From SIG701 sp045544955 (GTDB lineage: Bacteria; Bacillota; Clostridia; Oscillospirales; CAG-272), in NCBI GenBank assembly GCA_045544955.1, contig JAZPZY010000029.1, forward strand, positions 56,892 through 120,891: a DNA stretch of 64,000 nt, read 5' to 3'. Positions within the stretch are counted from its first letter, which is position 1, and each line of letters begins with the position of its first letter. Of the stretch, positions 15,744 through 23,683 are shown piece by piece. The notes beneath the pieces are model-generated. The model did not search any database. It was given only the letters and a program-made list of their open reading frames with translations, and was not told the DNA's origin. A program made the position numbers and the translations under genes.

Positions 15744-17642
15744 TTAGTCCGTTACGCTGCGGATCACGTGACGCAGCACCGCCGTATGCCGGCTGATCAC
15801 CGTATCAAATACCGTATGTATTTCGGGCTTGTGTTCGAAAACATATTTCCGCTGTTTTTTCACCAGCTTATCTTTGGTTTTGTCATCGTGCAGGGTGCAG
15901 GCGGCGATCAGATCGCAGTAGAGCAGGCACATTTTCGCATGGTGCATAAGGAGGTTCCAGTTCTTGCACCTGTTCTGCTTTTTTTGAATGAACGCGCGGG
16001 AGAACGCCCGGATGAGTGCCTTTGCCTCTTCGCAGTTTTTTAGTATGATCTCTTTGTTTTTGTGTTCTTCAAACTTGTACAGGTCAAGCAGATCACTCAA
16101 CTTCCGCAGGTAGGATGCAACCTCGCCACCCAGCGCGCCGAAATCCGCCGCGTAGTATTCGTCACAGATTTCTTCAAAGTCAGCCTCCTTGTTCCACAGT
16201 GTTTTCGCCATGGCGTAGGCGGCGATGCCGGTGGGGAAGGCTGCCTGATTCACCTGACAGCTGATCATGCCGTTCAGCCCGATTTTTTCGAGATTTGCCA
16301 TATCCAGGTGGATTATTTTTGCTATATTATAACATCCGGGATCGGCGTACTGGGCTTCGTACAGATGATAGTCAAAATCAAAACTGTCCCCGCCGAACAG
16401 CTCCTGCCAGGGCTTCAGCATAGCAAGATTTTCGCCCACCTTTTTGGGGAAGACGAGCTTGTTGCGCACGTAGGGCGGTACCTCAGCCTTTTCCGATTCG
16501 TCGTGATCCGTAAACGTCTTTCCGTACGTTCGGGTCAGCGGCGCGAACATCATGATAAACCGGTCGGGATTCGTAAAGCGGATATGCTGGGGCGCCCACA
16601 ACAGATCCACATATACGAGGAACACGATCTTGACGTCCATATTGTTTTCGGTGAGCTTGCGGTCCAGCTCATTCAGCAGCATGACGTAATAATCGGCGGG
16701 GCGCATTTTTGCACATTCTGTGCATTCGCAGTTGTTGTTTTCTCCGTCGCCAAGCCAGACGTGCATATGGGAAATTTCCGGATGTTTTTTACAGTGCGCC
16801 ACCACGGCATCGGTGATTTTCTCCCGTACGACGGGATTGGAAAAGCACAGATTGGAGTTGAGGGGCTGTCCGTTCCAGAATTTCCGCTCCCCGTCCAGCT
16901 GTGCGAGATACGGTGCAATGGAGTCGGGAATCGTGTCTACCTTCTGCCAGTCGGTGCAGTGGATGCCGAAGGGTTCGCATGTCCAGGAGTGTCCCACCGC
17001 CTGATAGTGGAGCCCCCGTTTTACGATCTCCTCCTCCAGCCGTTTCACGATATGATCCACGTCATCATCACTGACCGGCGCGGCGGGGATCACGGAGGTC
17101 CCGCCGTAATTATACCAGCGCTTGAAGAATTCACTGGGAGTCTGAAACTGGATATAGTACGAGTTCATGCCCACCTTGGGCAGCCATTCGATGGTATTGT
17201 ATACATGCTCATAGCTTACCTCGCCCTCGATGCAGATACCCCGGTGGCGGTAGGAGGGAGATTCGTTTACCTGTACGGTAATCTTTTCTTTTTCCAGCGT
17301 GAGGGAGGGAATCCTCTCGCCGTCCTTGCCGGGATATACAAAGCGGCAGCCCAGGGCAAACAGCAGACGGTACACCGCCATCAGTACAGAGCGTTCGTTG
17401 GAACCGGTGACAATACCGCCGCCGTTCAGGATGTCTATAAATATGGTGTCGTCGTCTGAGGCGGGGACACTGCCGTCCAGTCCTACCCAGAGAATATCCT
17501 TGCGTGCGGGATCTCTTTCATCGTAGACCCGGGCATCAATGAATGCGGTTGGATCCATTTGTTTCAGATACTTTGCAAGTTCATCAAAAGCATACTGTAT
17601 GGTGGGGCTTTTGCCGATACGTGCGAGAATCAGGTTCGTCAT
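15744..17642 (-). CDS. DUF4838 domain protein (GH20/GH67-like fold)
   Basis: About 632 residues. A small N-terminal alpha/beta domain like that preceding GH20 and GH67 barrels (residues 1-120: SNERSVLMAVYRLLFALGCRFVYP) is followed by a barrel with HMHVWLGDGENNNCECTEC...YVMLLNELDRKL, the hallmark of DUF4838. The Asp-Gly-Glu stretch and the paired Cys-x-Cys-x2-Cys are visible. Probably a cytoplasmic glycosidase; no biochemical activity is assigned here. The ATG at 17642 has AAAGGTG about 7 bp upstream; a GTG three codons earlier is part of that site. Directly downstream of an AraC regulator gene. Confidence 0.8.
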   Translation of the reverse strand: MTNLILARIGKSPTIQYAFDELAKYLKQMDPTAFIDARVYDERDPARKDILWVGLDGSVPASDDDTIFIDILNGGGIVTGSNERSVLMAVYRLLFALGCRFVYPGKDGERIPSLTLEKEKITVQVNESPSYRHRGICIEGEVSYEHVYNTIEWLPKVGMNSYYIQFQTPSEFFKRWYNYGGTSVIPAAPVSDDDVDHIVKRLEEEIVKRGLHYQAVGHSWTCEPFGIHCTDWQKVDTIPDSIAPYLAQLDGERKFWNGQPLNSNLCFSNPVVREKITDAVVAHCKKHPEISHMHVWLGDGENNNCECTECAKMRPADYYVMLLNELDRKLTENNMDVKIVFLVYVDLLWAPQHIRFTNPDRFIMMFAPLTRTYGKTFTDHDESEKAEVPPYVRNKLVFPKKVGENLAMLKPWQELFGGDSFDFDYHLYEAQYADPGCYNIAKIIHLDMANLEKIGLNGMISCQVNQAAFPTGIAAYAMAKTLWNKEADFEEICDEYYAADFGALGGEVASYLRKLSDLLDLYKFEEHKNKEIILKNCEEAKALIRAFSRAFIQKKQNRCKNWNLLMHHAKMCLLYCDLIAACTLHDDKTKDKLVKKQRKYVFEHKPEIHTVFDTVISRHTAVLRHVIRSVTD

Positions 17643-17694
17643 GGTAAACACCTTTCTTTTTGGTTTTGTCAGACGCTGACGCGAAAAAATAAAA

Positions 17695-18447
17695 TTATCC
17701 CATTTTTCTCATTTCCATGGGCGTACGGTCAAGGTATCTTCTGAACAGTCGGGAGAAATAGTTGTAGTTGTCAAAGCCAAGGAGCTGCGAAATTTCCGAA
17801 AGCGGCATGTCGCTCCCCGTAACAAATTCCTTTGCCACCAGCATTTTCTGCTCGTTTATATAACTTGTCAGGGTTTTGCCCGTCTCCCGGCGGAAAATGT
17901 AAGAAACGTATTCCCGGGAGAGATTCAGCTGTGCACTGATGCTTTGCAGAGTGAGCTTTTCGGTACATTTTTCATCTACGATTTTGAGTATCGTGTTTAC
18001 GTACGCATTCTGTGAGCGGAGGGAGTTTTTCTCAAGAAGTTCCAGCAGAATGTAGTTGAGAAGATTGGCGATTTTTGTCTTTTGGAAAGGATCGGGCGGA
18101 ATATGGCTGTACGGGAACACCTGTATCAGCCGTTTCATATCCGCGGTAAAACTGTCCGGTAGATAGGCGGGAAGGGAGGGATCAAAACCGTCAAAGGCCT
18201 CGAAATTAAAACTCACGTACCGCACAGGTGCGTCTTCCTGCTTCCGCTCCCGTATCATGCCCGGCTTTATAAAGATCGCATCGTTTTTGTTCAGAACGTA
18301 CGTAGTGCCGTTTACGCCGTACGTGATGCTGCCTTCCAAAACAAAGGTAAGATCGTAATAGGCGATCGGCTTTGGTGTGATCACAAAGCATCCCGGCAGC
18401 TTCACGTTGCAGTAGTGCAGAAGATTCTTTACGATGTATTGTTCCAT
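17695..18447 (-). CDS. AraC family transcriptional regulator
   Basis: 250 residues. N-terminal cupin-like sensor (YYDLTFVLEGSITYGVNG...IFIKPGMIRERK), C-terminal double HTH (LTLQSISAQLNLSREYVSYIFRRETGKTLTSYINEQK...FDNYNYFSRLFRRYLDRTP). AAAAGGAGG precedes the ATG. Same strand as the DUF4838 gene 52 bp downstream and divergent from the serine hydrolase gene, so it could control both. Confidence 0.92.
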   Translation of the reverse strand: MEQYIVKNLLHYCNVKLPGCFVITPKPIAYYDLTFVLEGSITYGVNGTTYVLNKNDAIFIKPGMIRERKQEDAPVRYVSFNFEAFDGFDPSLPAYLPDSFTADMKRLIQVFPYSHIPPDPFQKTKIANLLNYILLELLEKNSLRSQNAYVNTILKIVDEKCTEKLTLQSISAQLNLSREYVSYIFRRETGKTLTSYINEQKMLVAKEFVTGSDMPLSEISQLLGFDNYNYFSRLFRRYLDRTPMEMRKMG

Positions 18448-18516
18448 TTTTTTGCCTCCTTTTCTGCCGGATCTTAAAATTGTGCAAAAATGCGCCGTGT
18501 TGATTAAAATCGTTCA

Positions 18517-18545
18517 TTGCCGTAGAAAAAAGCTTGTATTATAAT
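18517..18545 (+). promoter_or_regulatory. Sigma-A type promoter for the serine hydrolase gene
   Basis: TTGCCG, 17 bp, TATAAT on the plus strand, about 110 bp before the start codon at 18655. Confidence 0.7.
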
Positions 18546-18654
18546 GAATAATGTGCCGGTGCATACAACCATTATGCACCAATCAGCGGTAAAAGTCAAT
18601 ATAAATTTGTGCAATTCCAGATAGTTTTTTATCGATATGCCAGGAGGGAATCGT

Positions 18655-20154
18655 ATGTTTGAAAAGGTAACGCCGGAGGCGGTGGGCGTCTCCTCCAAAA
18701 ACGTGGAGAAATACGTGCGGCTGATGGAGCGGTATCATCTGCCCGTGCACGCCATGTTGATGATCCGTCACGGAAAGGTTTTCTACGAGAACTATTGGGA
18801 GCCGTTTCATGCGGGGTATCTGCACAGAATGTATTCCGTAACCAAAAGCTTCGTGGCGATTGCCATAGGCTTTCTCGTACAGGACGGGCTTGTGGATTTG
18901 GATGCTCCCGCCGTTTCTTACCTTGATGCGGAAATCACCAAAAATGCGGGCGAGTACGTCAAAAAGCAGACTATCCGCCAAATGCTTATGATGTGTACGG
19001 GCGGAACCTGTAAAGTCAGTCACTTCTTCGCGGAAAAGCCGGCGGACAGACTGAAGCATTACTTTGACCGCTCCGCCCCGGAATATAAAGAGGTGCCGCA
19101 TCTTCCGGGAACCGTTTTCGAGTATGACAGTACCGGTTCCTTCGTGCTGGGGGCCATCGTGGAGATTGTCAGCGGAAAAACGCTGCTTGCCTATCTGAGA
19201 GAAAAACTTTTCGATAAGATCGGCGTTTCCAAGGACGTGTATTGCCTTAAGAGTCCCGGCGGTCATACGTGGGCGGACTCCGCTCTGCTCTGCACCGCTA
19301 TGGATCTTGCGAAAACCATGCAGTTTTTGCTGAATGGCGGGGTGTGGAACGGCGAGCAGATTCTGGACGCCGCCTTTGTAAAGGAGGCAACGTCCAACCT
19401 GGTTTCTACAGACAGAACGGGGCACGCATCCCAGGATACGTATGGTTACGGCTATCAGATCTGGAAAACAGCACACGATGGCTTTGCTTTTTCCGGCCTC
19501 GGTCAGCAGTATGCGGTAGCCGTTCCCGAAAAGGATATGGTTTTCGTCATTAACGGCTACAGCCAGGGGAATCCTTCGGCAGAAGAGATTATCCTCGGCC
19601 GGTTTTTTGAGGAGATCGAGGAGCTGGCAGCCGACGGCGCGCTCCCCGAAGATGCGGCGGCGTATGCAAGCCTTATGGAATATTCCAGGTCTTTGAAACT
19701 GTACGCGCTGGACGAGAGTGCGGAAAAAAATATTTCCGCAGAGATAAGCGGAAAAACCTTTGTCATGGATGAAAATCCCATGGGAATTTCAAAAATGAAG
19801 TTTACCTTTACGGATGATGTCTGTACGTTGGATTACACGAACGTACAGGGAGATAAAACCGTATATTTCGGCATGGGAAAGAACGTGTTTGGTAAATTTC
19901 CCGAGGAGGGATATTCCGATACGGTCGGCAATACATATGCGCCCGGCAACTATTATGCATGTGCCGCCAGTGCTGCGTGGGATCACGAGAGAAGTCTGAA
20001 AATTCTCGTGCAGGTGATAGACAAGTACTTTGGACGTTTGTATATGCGTGCCGTCTTTACCGAGGACGGACACCTGGCTGTTATGATGCATAAGGACAGC
20101 GAAGGCTTTATGGATGAGTACAGCGGTTATGCACAGGGAAAGCTGCAAGGATAA
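18655..20154 (+). CDS. Serine hydrolase of the class C beta-lactamase/esterase family
   Basis: 499 residues from the ATG at 18655, which follows GGAGGG by 6 bp; an ATG six codons earlier has no ribosome site. Active-site motifs: Ser61-Val-Thr-Lys64 (SxxK) and Tyr157-Asp-Ser159 in place of the usual Tyr-x-Asn, plus FSGLGQQYAVAVP in the position of the third motif region. No signal peptide, so it is probably a cytoplasmic esterase or peptidase-like enzyme rather than a beta-lactamase. A C-terminal beta domain of about 130 residues follows. In glycan loci such enzymes often remove ester decorations; that use is inference. Confidence 0.85.
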   Translation: MFEKVTPEAVGVSSKNVEKYVRLMERYHLPVHAMLMIRHGKVFYENYWEPFHAGYLHRMYSVTKSFVAIAIGFLVQDGLVDLDAPAVSYLDAEITKNAGEYVKKQTIRQMLMMCTGGTCKVSHFFAEKPADRLKHYFDRSAPEYKEVPHLPGTVFEYDSTGSFVLGAIVEIVSGKTLLAYLREKLFDKIGVSKDVYCLKSPGGHTWADSALLCTAMDLAKTMQFLLNGGVWNGEQILDAAFVKEATSNLVSTDRTGHASQDTYGYGYQIWKTAHDGFAFSGLGQQYAVAVPEKDMVFVINGYSQGNPSAEEIILGRFFEEIEELAADGALPEDAAAYASLMEYSRSLKLYALDESAEKNISAEISGKTFVMDENPMGISKMKFTFTDDVCTLDYTNVQGDKTVYFGMGKNVFGKFPEEGYSDTVGNTYAPGNYYACAASAAWDHERSLKILVQVIDKYFGRLYMRAVFTEDGHLAVMMHKDSEGFMDEYSGYAQGKLQG

Positions 20155-20331
20155 CAGAAAAAATTCTGATTTGTAAGAGCATGGCAGCAGCATCGTACAG
20201 CACTGCCAGAAACATCCAAATTGTTCTGTAAGAAACCACGTGTTACTGTTTTTATGCAGTTGAATTACCGCATCGCTTTCATCATCACACATTTCAAGTT
20301 TTCCATATAAAATACGGGTCAGAAATGATAT

Positions 20332-20362
20332 GCACGCCAAAAGTGTCTGACTTTTGGCGTGC
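20332..20362. terminator. Strong hairpin downstream of the serine hydrolase gene
   Basis: Perfect 13-bp stem GCACGCCAAAAGT / ACTTTTGGCGTGC, loop GTCTG, without a clear T-tract. It could be a terminator or part of an old mobile-element end, since TGAACCCAAAAGTTTAGACA follows at 20377 and resembles IS3-type termini. Confidence 0.4.
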
Positions 20363-20542
20363 ACATCAAAATGAAGTGAACCCAAAAGTTTAGACAAAAT
20401 AAAGTATCAAATCATTTGCGAATGGACTTGGACGGACCGTAGTTCCGCCTGTGATAGAACAGAACCAGATGCTGTTGCGTTTGAGTCTGTAAATTCATAG
20501 GGGTAAAGATGGGGGGAGTGTCAAAAAAACACGCACTTTTTT

Positions 20543-20599
20543 GTGCACATTTTCATGATAACACAAAGAAAAACACCCGAAATCAACCGATTTCGGGTG
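20543..20599. repeat. 57-58 bp dispersed repeat, copy 2, with terminator hairpin
   Basis: Near-identical to 3797-3854, again ending in the CACCCGAAATC / GATTTCGGGTG hairpin. Confidence 0.8.
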
Positions 20600-20613
20600 T
20601 AATTTTGGCTTAT

Positions 20614-20732
20614 GGGATGGGATTTGAAAGGCCCTTCCGAAAATATAGTCGCCTGGTCTCGCCTCGGTACACTCGGTCTCGCCATGCTCCTTATTTTCGT
20701 GAATCGCTTCGTGAAAATGCCGCACCGCGGCG
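20614..20732. repeat. About 119 bp dispersed repeat, copy A
   Basis: Starts GGGATGGGATTTGAAAGGCC and ends CCGCACCGCGGCG. Matches 31205-31322 almost base for base. The leading GGATGGGATTTGAA is the same tRNA-3'-end-like string found at 5193. Confidence 0.85.
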
Positions 20733-20747
20733 TTTTCGCTCGCTCCC

Positions 20748-20914
20748 CCATGACCTCCGGGTTATGAGGGGCTCCATTTTAGACAGAAGAAAAACAGAGT
20801 TACATAACGCCCAAATTCAAGGGATATACGTTCTATATTTCACGCCGTTGAATACTTGCATCCTTAACGTACCCGGTTCAATAGGTGTAGGCATGGGTAA
20901 AATGGGGGTAGAGT
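20748..20914. repeat. About 165 bp repeat upstream of fic, copy A
   Basis: Begins with the hairpin string CATGACCTCCGGGTTATGAG and continues through AAGGGATATACGTTCTATAT and CCGGTTCAATAGGTGTAGGC. Repeated at 42223-42388, where a fic remnant also follows, so the unit was duplicated together with the gene. Confidence 0.8.
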
Positions 20915-21035
20915 TGGCTTTAAGTATACCGTTTTCTGAAAAAGTAAGTTAAAGATCCACTTTTATACATTTAGAATTTGCTGCATTTTCAAACAAGTAT
21001 GCGGATATACTTTTTTTGAAGATACAGATAAACTG

Positions 21036-22022
21036 TTACAGCCCCCGACTATATACCCAGTGTCCGCCCTTGCGGTGTTTAACAAGTTTTCCGTCCGTAG
21101 TCAATCCAGCAAGAATCCGATTCGCCGTAGCAGCAGACACGCCGCACAGCGTACGCACATCCGCATTCATGATAAACGCATGTGGTTCGAGGAATTTTTC
21201 AATCTGTTTCCAACGAATCGCTGTTTTATCTATCTTCGCATCGCTCATTTCGTCGCTCATGCTGATTGCATCAATGAGTGATGCTTTGATCGTTGAGAGC
21301 ATGAACTCAATAAATACTGTGGATTCTCCGGCATCGTTGGAGGCATTGATAGCGGCATAGTATTCGGCCTGACGGGCGTGAATCATAGACTCAACAGGCA
21401 GCCAGGCAAATGCCGGATTCCATTTTGAAAGCAGCAGGGTATGCCACAGGCGGCCTATACGTCCGTTGCCGTCAGCGAAAGGATGAATCAGCTCAAGTTC
21501 ATAATGGAAGACGCAGCTGCGGATCAGCATGTGTACGTCACTGCTTTTTACCCAGTTCAGAAGTTCCATCATCAAATCCGGAACATACTGGGGAAGGGTA
21601 CCGAAATGGAGGACGTGTCCATTCTGATCGACTACGCCAACGGGGCGGGAACGGAATTCTCCGGATTCCTCCACCAACCCTTGTGTCATAATGCCATGTG
21701 CCAACAGCAGGTCGTCTACAGAATAAGGATCAAGGTCATCCAAACGCTCATATATCTCGTAAGCATTTTTTACCTCGGCAATATCCTTGGGCGGAGCCAT
21801 AACCTGTTTCCCGTTAAGAACCGCCGTAACCTGTTCCAGGCTTAAGGTGTTCTGTTCAATAGCAAGAGATGCGTGGATCGTTCGGATCCGGTTTGTACGC
21901 CGCAGGGTAGGGTTAGCAGACAACTGATTGGCGGACGTCAGCTTACCGACCAGTTCTGCAATTTCCGCCACTTTATGGATGATCGCATTTGTTATTTGAA
22001 AAGGGGGATTTTTGTTTGGCAT
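21036..22022 (-). CDS. Fic-domain protein (predicted AMPylator or related transferase)
   Basis: 328 residues. Complete Fic core HPFADGNGRIGR at 180-191, and an N-terminal inhibitory-helix motif S52-L-A-I-E56-Q-N matching [S/T]xxxE[G/N] loosely, so self-inhibited (class II-like). A C-terminal winged-helix region (about 255-325: AIRWKQIEKFLEPHAF...GVSAATANRILAGL...GHWVYSRGL) suggests DNA binding. Fic enzymes transfer AMP or other nucleotide parts to target proteins. GGAGGG precedes the ATG; a -35/-10 pair is at 22061-22089. No antitoxin gene adjoins. A deleted copy lies at 42395-42505. Confidence 0.92.
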   Translation of the reverse strand: MPNKNPPFQITNAIIHKVAEIAELVGKLTSANQLSANPTLRRTNRIRTIHASLAIEQNTLSLEQVTAVLNGKQVMAPPKDIAEVKNAYEIYERLDDLDPYSVDDLLLAHGIMTQGLVEESGEFRSRPVGVVDQNGHVLHFGTLPQYVPDLMMELLNWVKSSDVHMLIRSCVFHYELELIHPFADGNGRIGRLWHTLLLSKWNPAFAWLPVESMIHARQAEYYAAINASNDAGESTVFIEFMLSTIKASLIDAISMSDEMSDAKIDKTAIRWKQIEKFLEPHAFIMNADVRTLCGVSAATANRILAGLTTDGKLVKHRKGGHWVYSRGL

Positions 22023-22060
22023 CGTATCACCCTCCGAAACGTATTATGTTGATATAATTT

Positions 22061-22089
22061 ATTATACCAGACTTTGTGACGAAAATCAA
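22061..22089 (-). promoter_or_regulatory. Promoter of the fic gene
   Basis: Minus-strand TTGATT, 17 bp, TATAAT, 39 bp before the start codon. Confidence 0.7.
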
Positions 22090-22414
22090 TACATCGCTCA
22101 TATCATCACTCAAAATGATGGATGGTGTTAAAATACGGAGATAATTGTAAGGTTGTCACACCCAAAACGCAGGGGCTTACGTATTTCTATACGACAGCCA
22201 TCCACCTGCAAATCCCACAAATCTCACTGATATATTATCCATCGGAAGCCGGGGTATAATCTGCGGCTATCTGTTCATCTGCTCAATCCGCACTCGGCCA
22301 TTGCACGCGTAAACACTGACAAATGTGTGCCTTTGCGGTACAACAATGGAGAAAAATGCTCAATATCGGTAAACTCTGCAAAGGAACATCATCTCAGCTT
22401 TTCGTGCTTTTTAG
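22090..22414. other. Intergenic stretch upstream of fic, no gene seen
   Basis: The part at 22105-22140 (TCACTCAAAATGATGGATGG...) is repeated at 42470-42505. The remainder shows no ribosome site, long frame or strong hairpin. Confidence 0.5.
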
Positions 22415-22452
22415 AAAAAATTGTGGGCTGCCGCATTTTAATGCGACAGCCC
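22415..22452 (-). terminator. Terminator of the GH127-peptide-SLH operon
   Basis: On the minus strand GGGCTGTCGCAT pairs with ATGCGGCAGCCC and is followed by ACAATTTTTTC, starting 18 bp after the stop of the SLH gene. Confidence 0.85.
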
Positions 22453-22470
22453 CATTATTTGGCTGAACAT

Positions 22471-23484
22471 TCAGTCGTTACCACTCATAAGATCACCGAG
22501 ATCCACAGAACCATCGCCGCCGATTTCGATGTAATTCTGTTTTTCCTCGTATTCTTGTTTTGCGGTCTTCAGCCATGTGTAAAATTCCTTTGAAGAAAGA
22601 AACGTTTCTTCAAATGCACTTTGCTCCGACGCCGTCATGTGCATATACGTTTCATAGGAACATACATCGGCAGACGGCGGCGGATCGGACGGTGCAGGCG
22701 GATCCGGCTTTTCCGGCTCGGCCGCGGGCGGCTCGGGGGGATCCGGTTCCAGATCACCACCCGGAATATAGGGCGGCCAGAAGGGGATCGTCCAGCTGTC
22801 CTCCTCCGTACTGTCGGAATCGGGCGGATCCGGGGGCAGGACAGGAGTGTCTGTTTCTTTGCTTATGCCGTTTTTTTGAATATCCGCCGCTTTCAGAAAA
22901 TCCTCCGCGGTGAATACTTCATTTTCCATCAGCAGATGGGCAAGAGACTCCTCGTCCAGCAAAAGGGCATTCCAGAAAACGGTGACCGCCTCGCCGCGGC
23001 AGAAGTCCTGATTGGGTACAGAGACGGAAATCAATCCCAGAGATGCCGCCAGTGCGTACGGATTATCCCAGCGGAACTGCGCCGCCTCTCCGCTGTCTTT
23101 GTAACCGAGAACCCGGAGTACCAGCGTCAGAAACATGCAGTCCGTCATGGGGGAATCGGGAGCAAATTCCGTATCGGAAATACCGTTTGTGATCTTATGC
23201 ATAAAGGCGTAGTTCACATACGGCTTTGCCCAATCGGGTACATCCGTAAAGGGGGCGGTATAAGATATGGCTTTCGCCCGCGCTTCTTTACCGATCATAC
23301 GCACGAGAAGCGTGATACCTTCTGCCCGGGAAAGGCGGCCGTCCAGATCGTAATCTACGTTATTACCGAGGAACAGCCCCAGATGATGCAGCGCGTCTGC
23401 CGTATTGAGCTGCTGATCCGTATAGGCACTGACCGCGGGGATAAAAAGCAGAACGGTCAGAAGAATGGCGAGGATTCTCTTCAC
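22471..23484 (-). CDS. Secreted SLH-domain protein with Pro-rich stalk
   Basis: 337 residues. Signal peptide 1-20 (MKRILAILLTVLLFIPAVSA). Three S-layer-homology-like repeats span about 25-205; best seen is LSRAEGITLLVRMIG...FTDVPDWAKPYVNYAFMHKITNGISDTEFAPDSPMT. A proline/acidic linker (about 215-270) and a short charged C-terminal helix-forming tail follow. SLH domains hold proteins to secondary cell-wall polymers, so this is probably a wall-anchored stalk or adaptor. Third gene after the giant GH127-type protein and a small peptide gene. The missing anchor of the GH127 protein could be supplied by it; that is inference. Confidence 0.85.
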   Translation of the reverse strand: MKRILAILLTVLLFIPAVSAYTDQQLNTADALHHLGLFLGNNVDYDLDGRLSRAEGITLLVRMIGKEARAKAISYTAPFTDVPDWAKPYVNYAFMHKITNGISDTEFAPDSPMTDCMFLTLVLRVLGYKDSGEAAQFRWDNPYALAASLGLISVSVPNQDFCRGEAVTVFWNALLLDEESLAHLLMENEVFTAEDFLKAADIQKNGISKETDTPVLPPDPPDSDSTEEDSWTIPFWPPYIPGGDLEPDPPEPPAAEPEKPDPPAPSDPPPSADVCSYETYMHMTASEQSAFEETFLSSKEFYTWLKTAKQEYEEKQNYIEIGGDGSVDLGDLMSGND

Positions 23485-23517
23485 TGTACCACCCCTTTCT
23501 TTATACTTTCCTATCCA

Positions 23518-23652
23518 TCAGCCAACCACGCCGTCCCATACACCGGAAGTGTTTTCACCGGTCCATTCGTCTTCCAAGCCCTCGCCGTTGGCAATCGCTT
23601 CCGTGTAAAATGAGAGAATTTCCACGGTGGGCTTTACGTATTTTTCTTTCAT
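23518..23652 (-). CDS. 44-residue peptide, unknown (too short for usual calling)
   Basis: ATG at 23652 preceded by GAGGT at good spacing, TGA at 23518-23520. The peptide starts MKEKYVKPTVEILSFYTEAI and has an acidic, Gly/Trp-rich second half (GEGLEDEW...GVWDGVVG). The layout, a K-x-Y-x-K-P-x-x-E-[IV]-L-x-F leader-like block followed by a small variable tail, resembles precursors of ribosomal peptides and small cell-surface peptides of Firmicutes, but no maturation enzyme is nearby. It lies between the GH127 and SLH genes on the same strand, 31 and 33 bp from each. Function unknown. Confidence 0.55.
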   Translation of the reverse strand: MKEKYVKPTVEILSFYTEAIANGEGLEDEWTGENTSGVWDGVVG

Positions 23653-23683
23653 ATTGTTACCTCGTCTTTTCAGAATCCGCCGC

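Larger units (their letters stand above)
20155..21035. other. Repeat-rich spacer without a convincing gene
   Basis: Between the serine hydrolase and fic genes I see only the hairpin at 20332, the dispersed repeats at 20543-20599, 20614-20732 and 20748-20914, and plain AT-rich sequence. Reading frames here (both strands) are low-complexity or built from repeat hairpins. Confidence 0.6.

Noticed and set aside
20370..20450. End of an IS3-type insertion sequence (TGAACCCAAAAGTTTAGACA) with transposase C-terminal codons
   Set aside because: The terminus-like string is suggestive, but no transposase frame of convincing length or DDE motif adjoins, and no second end was found.
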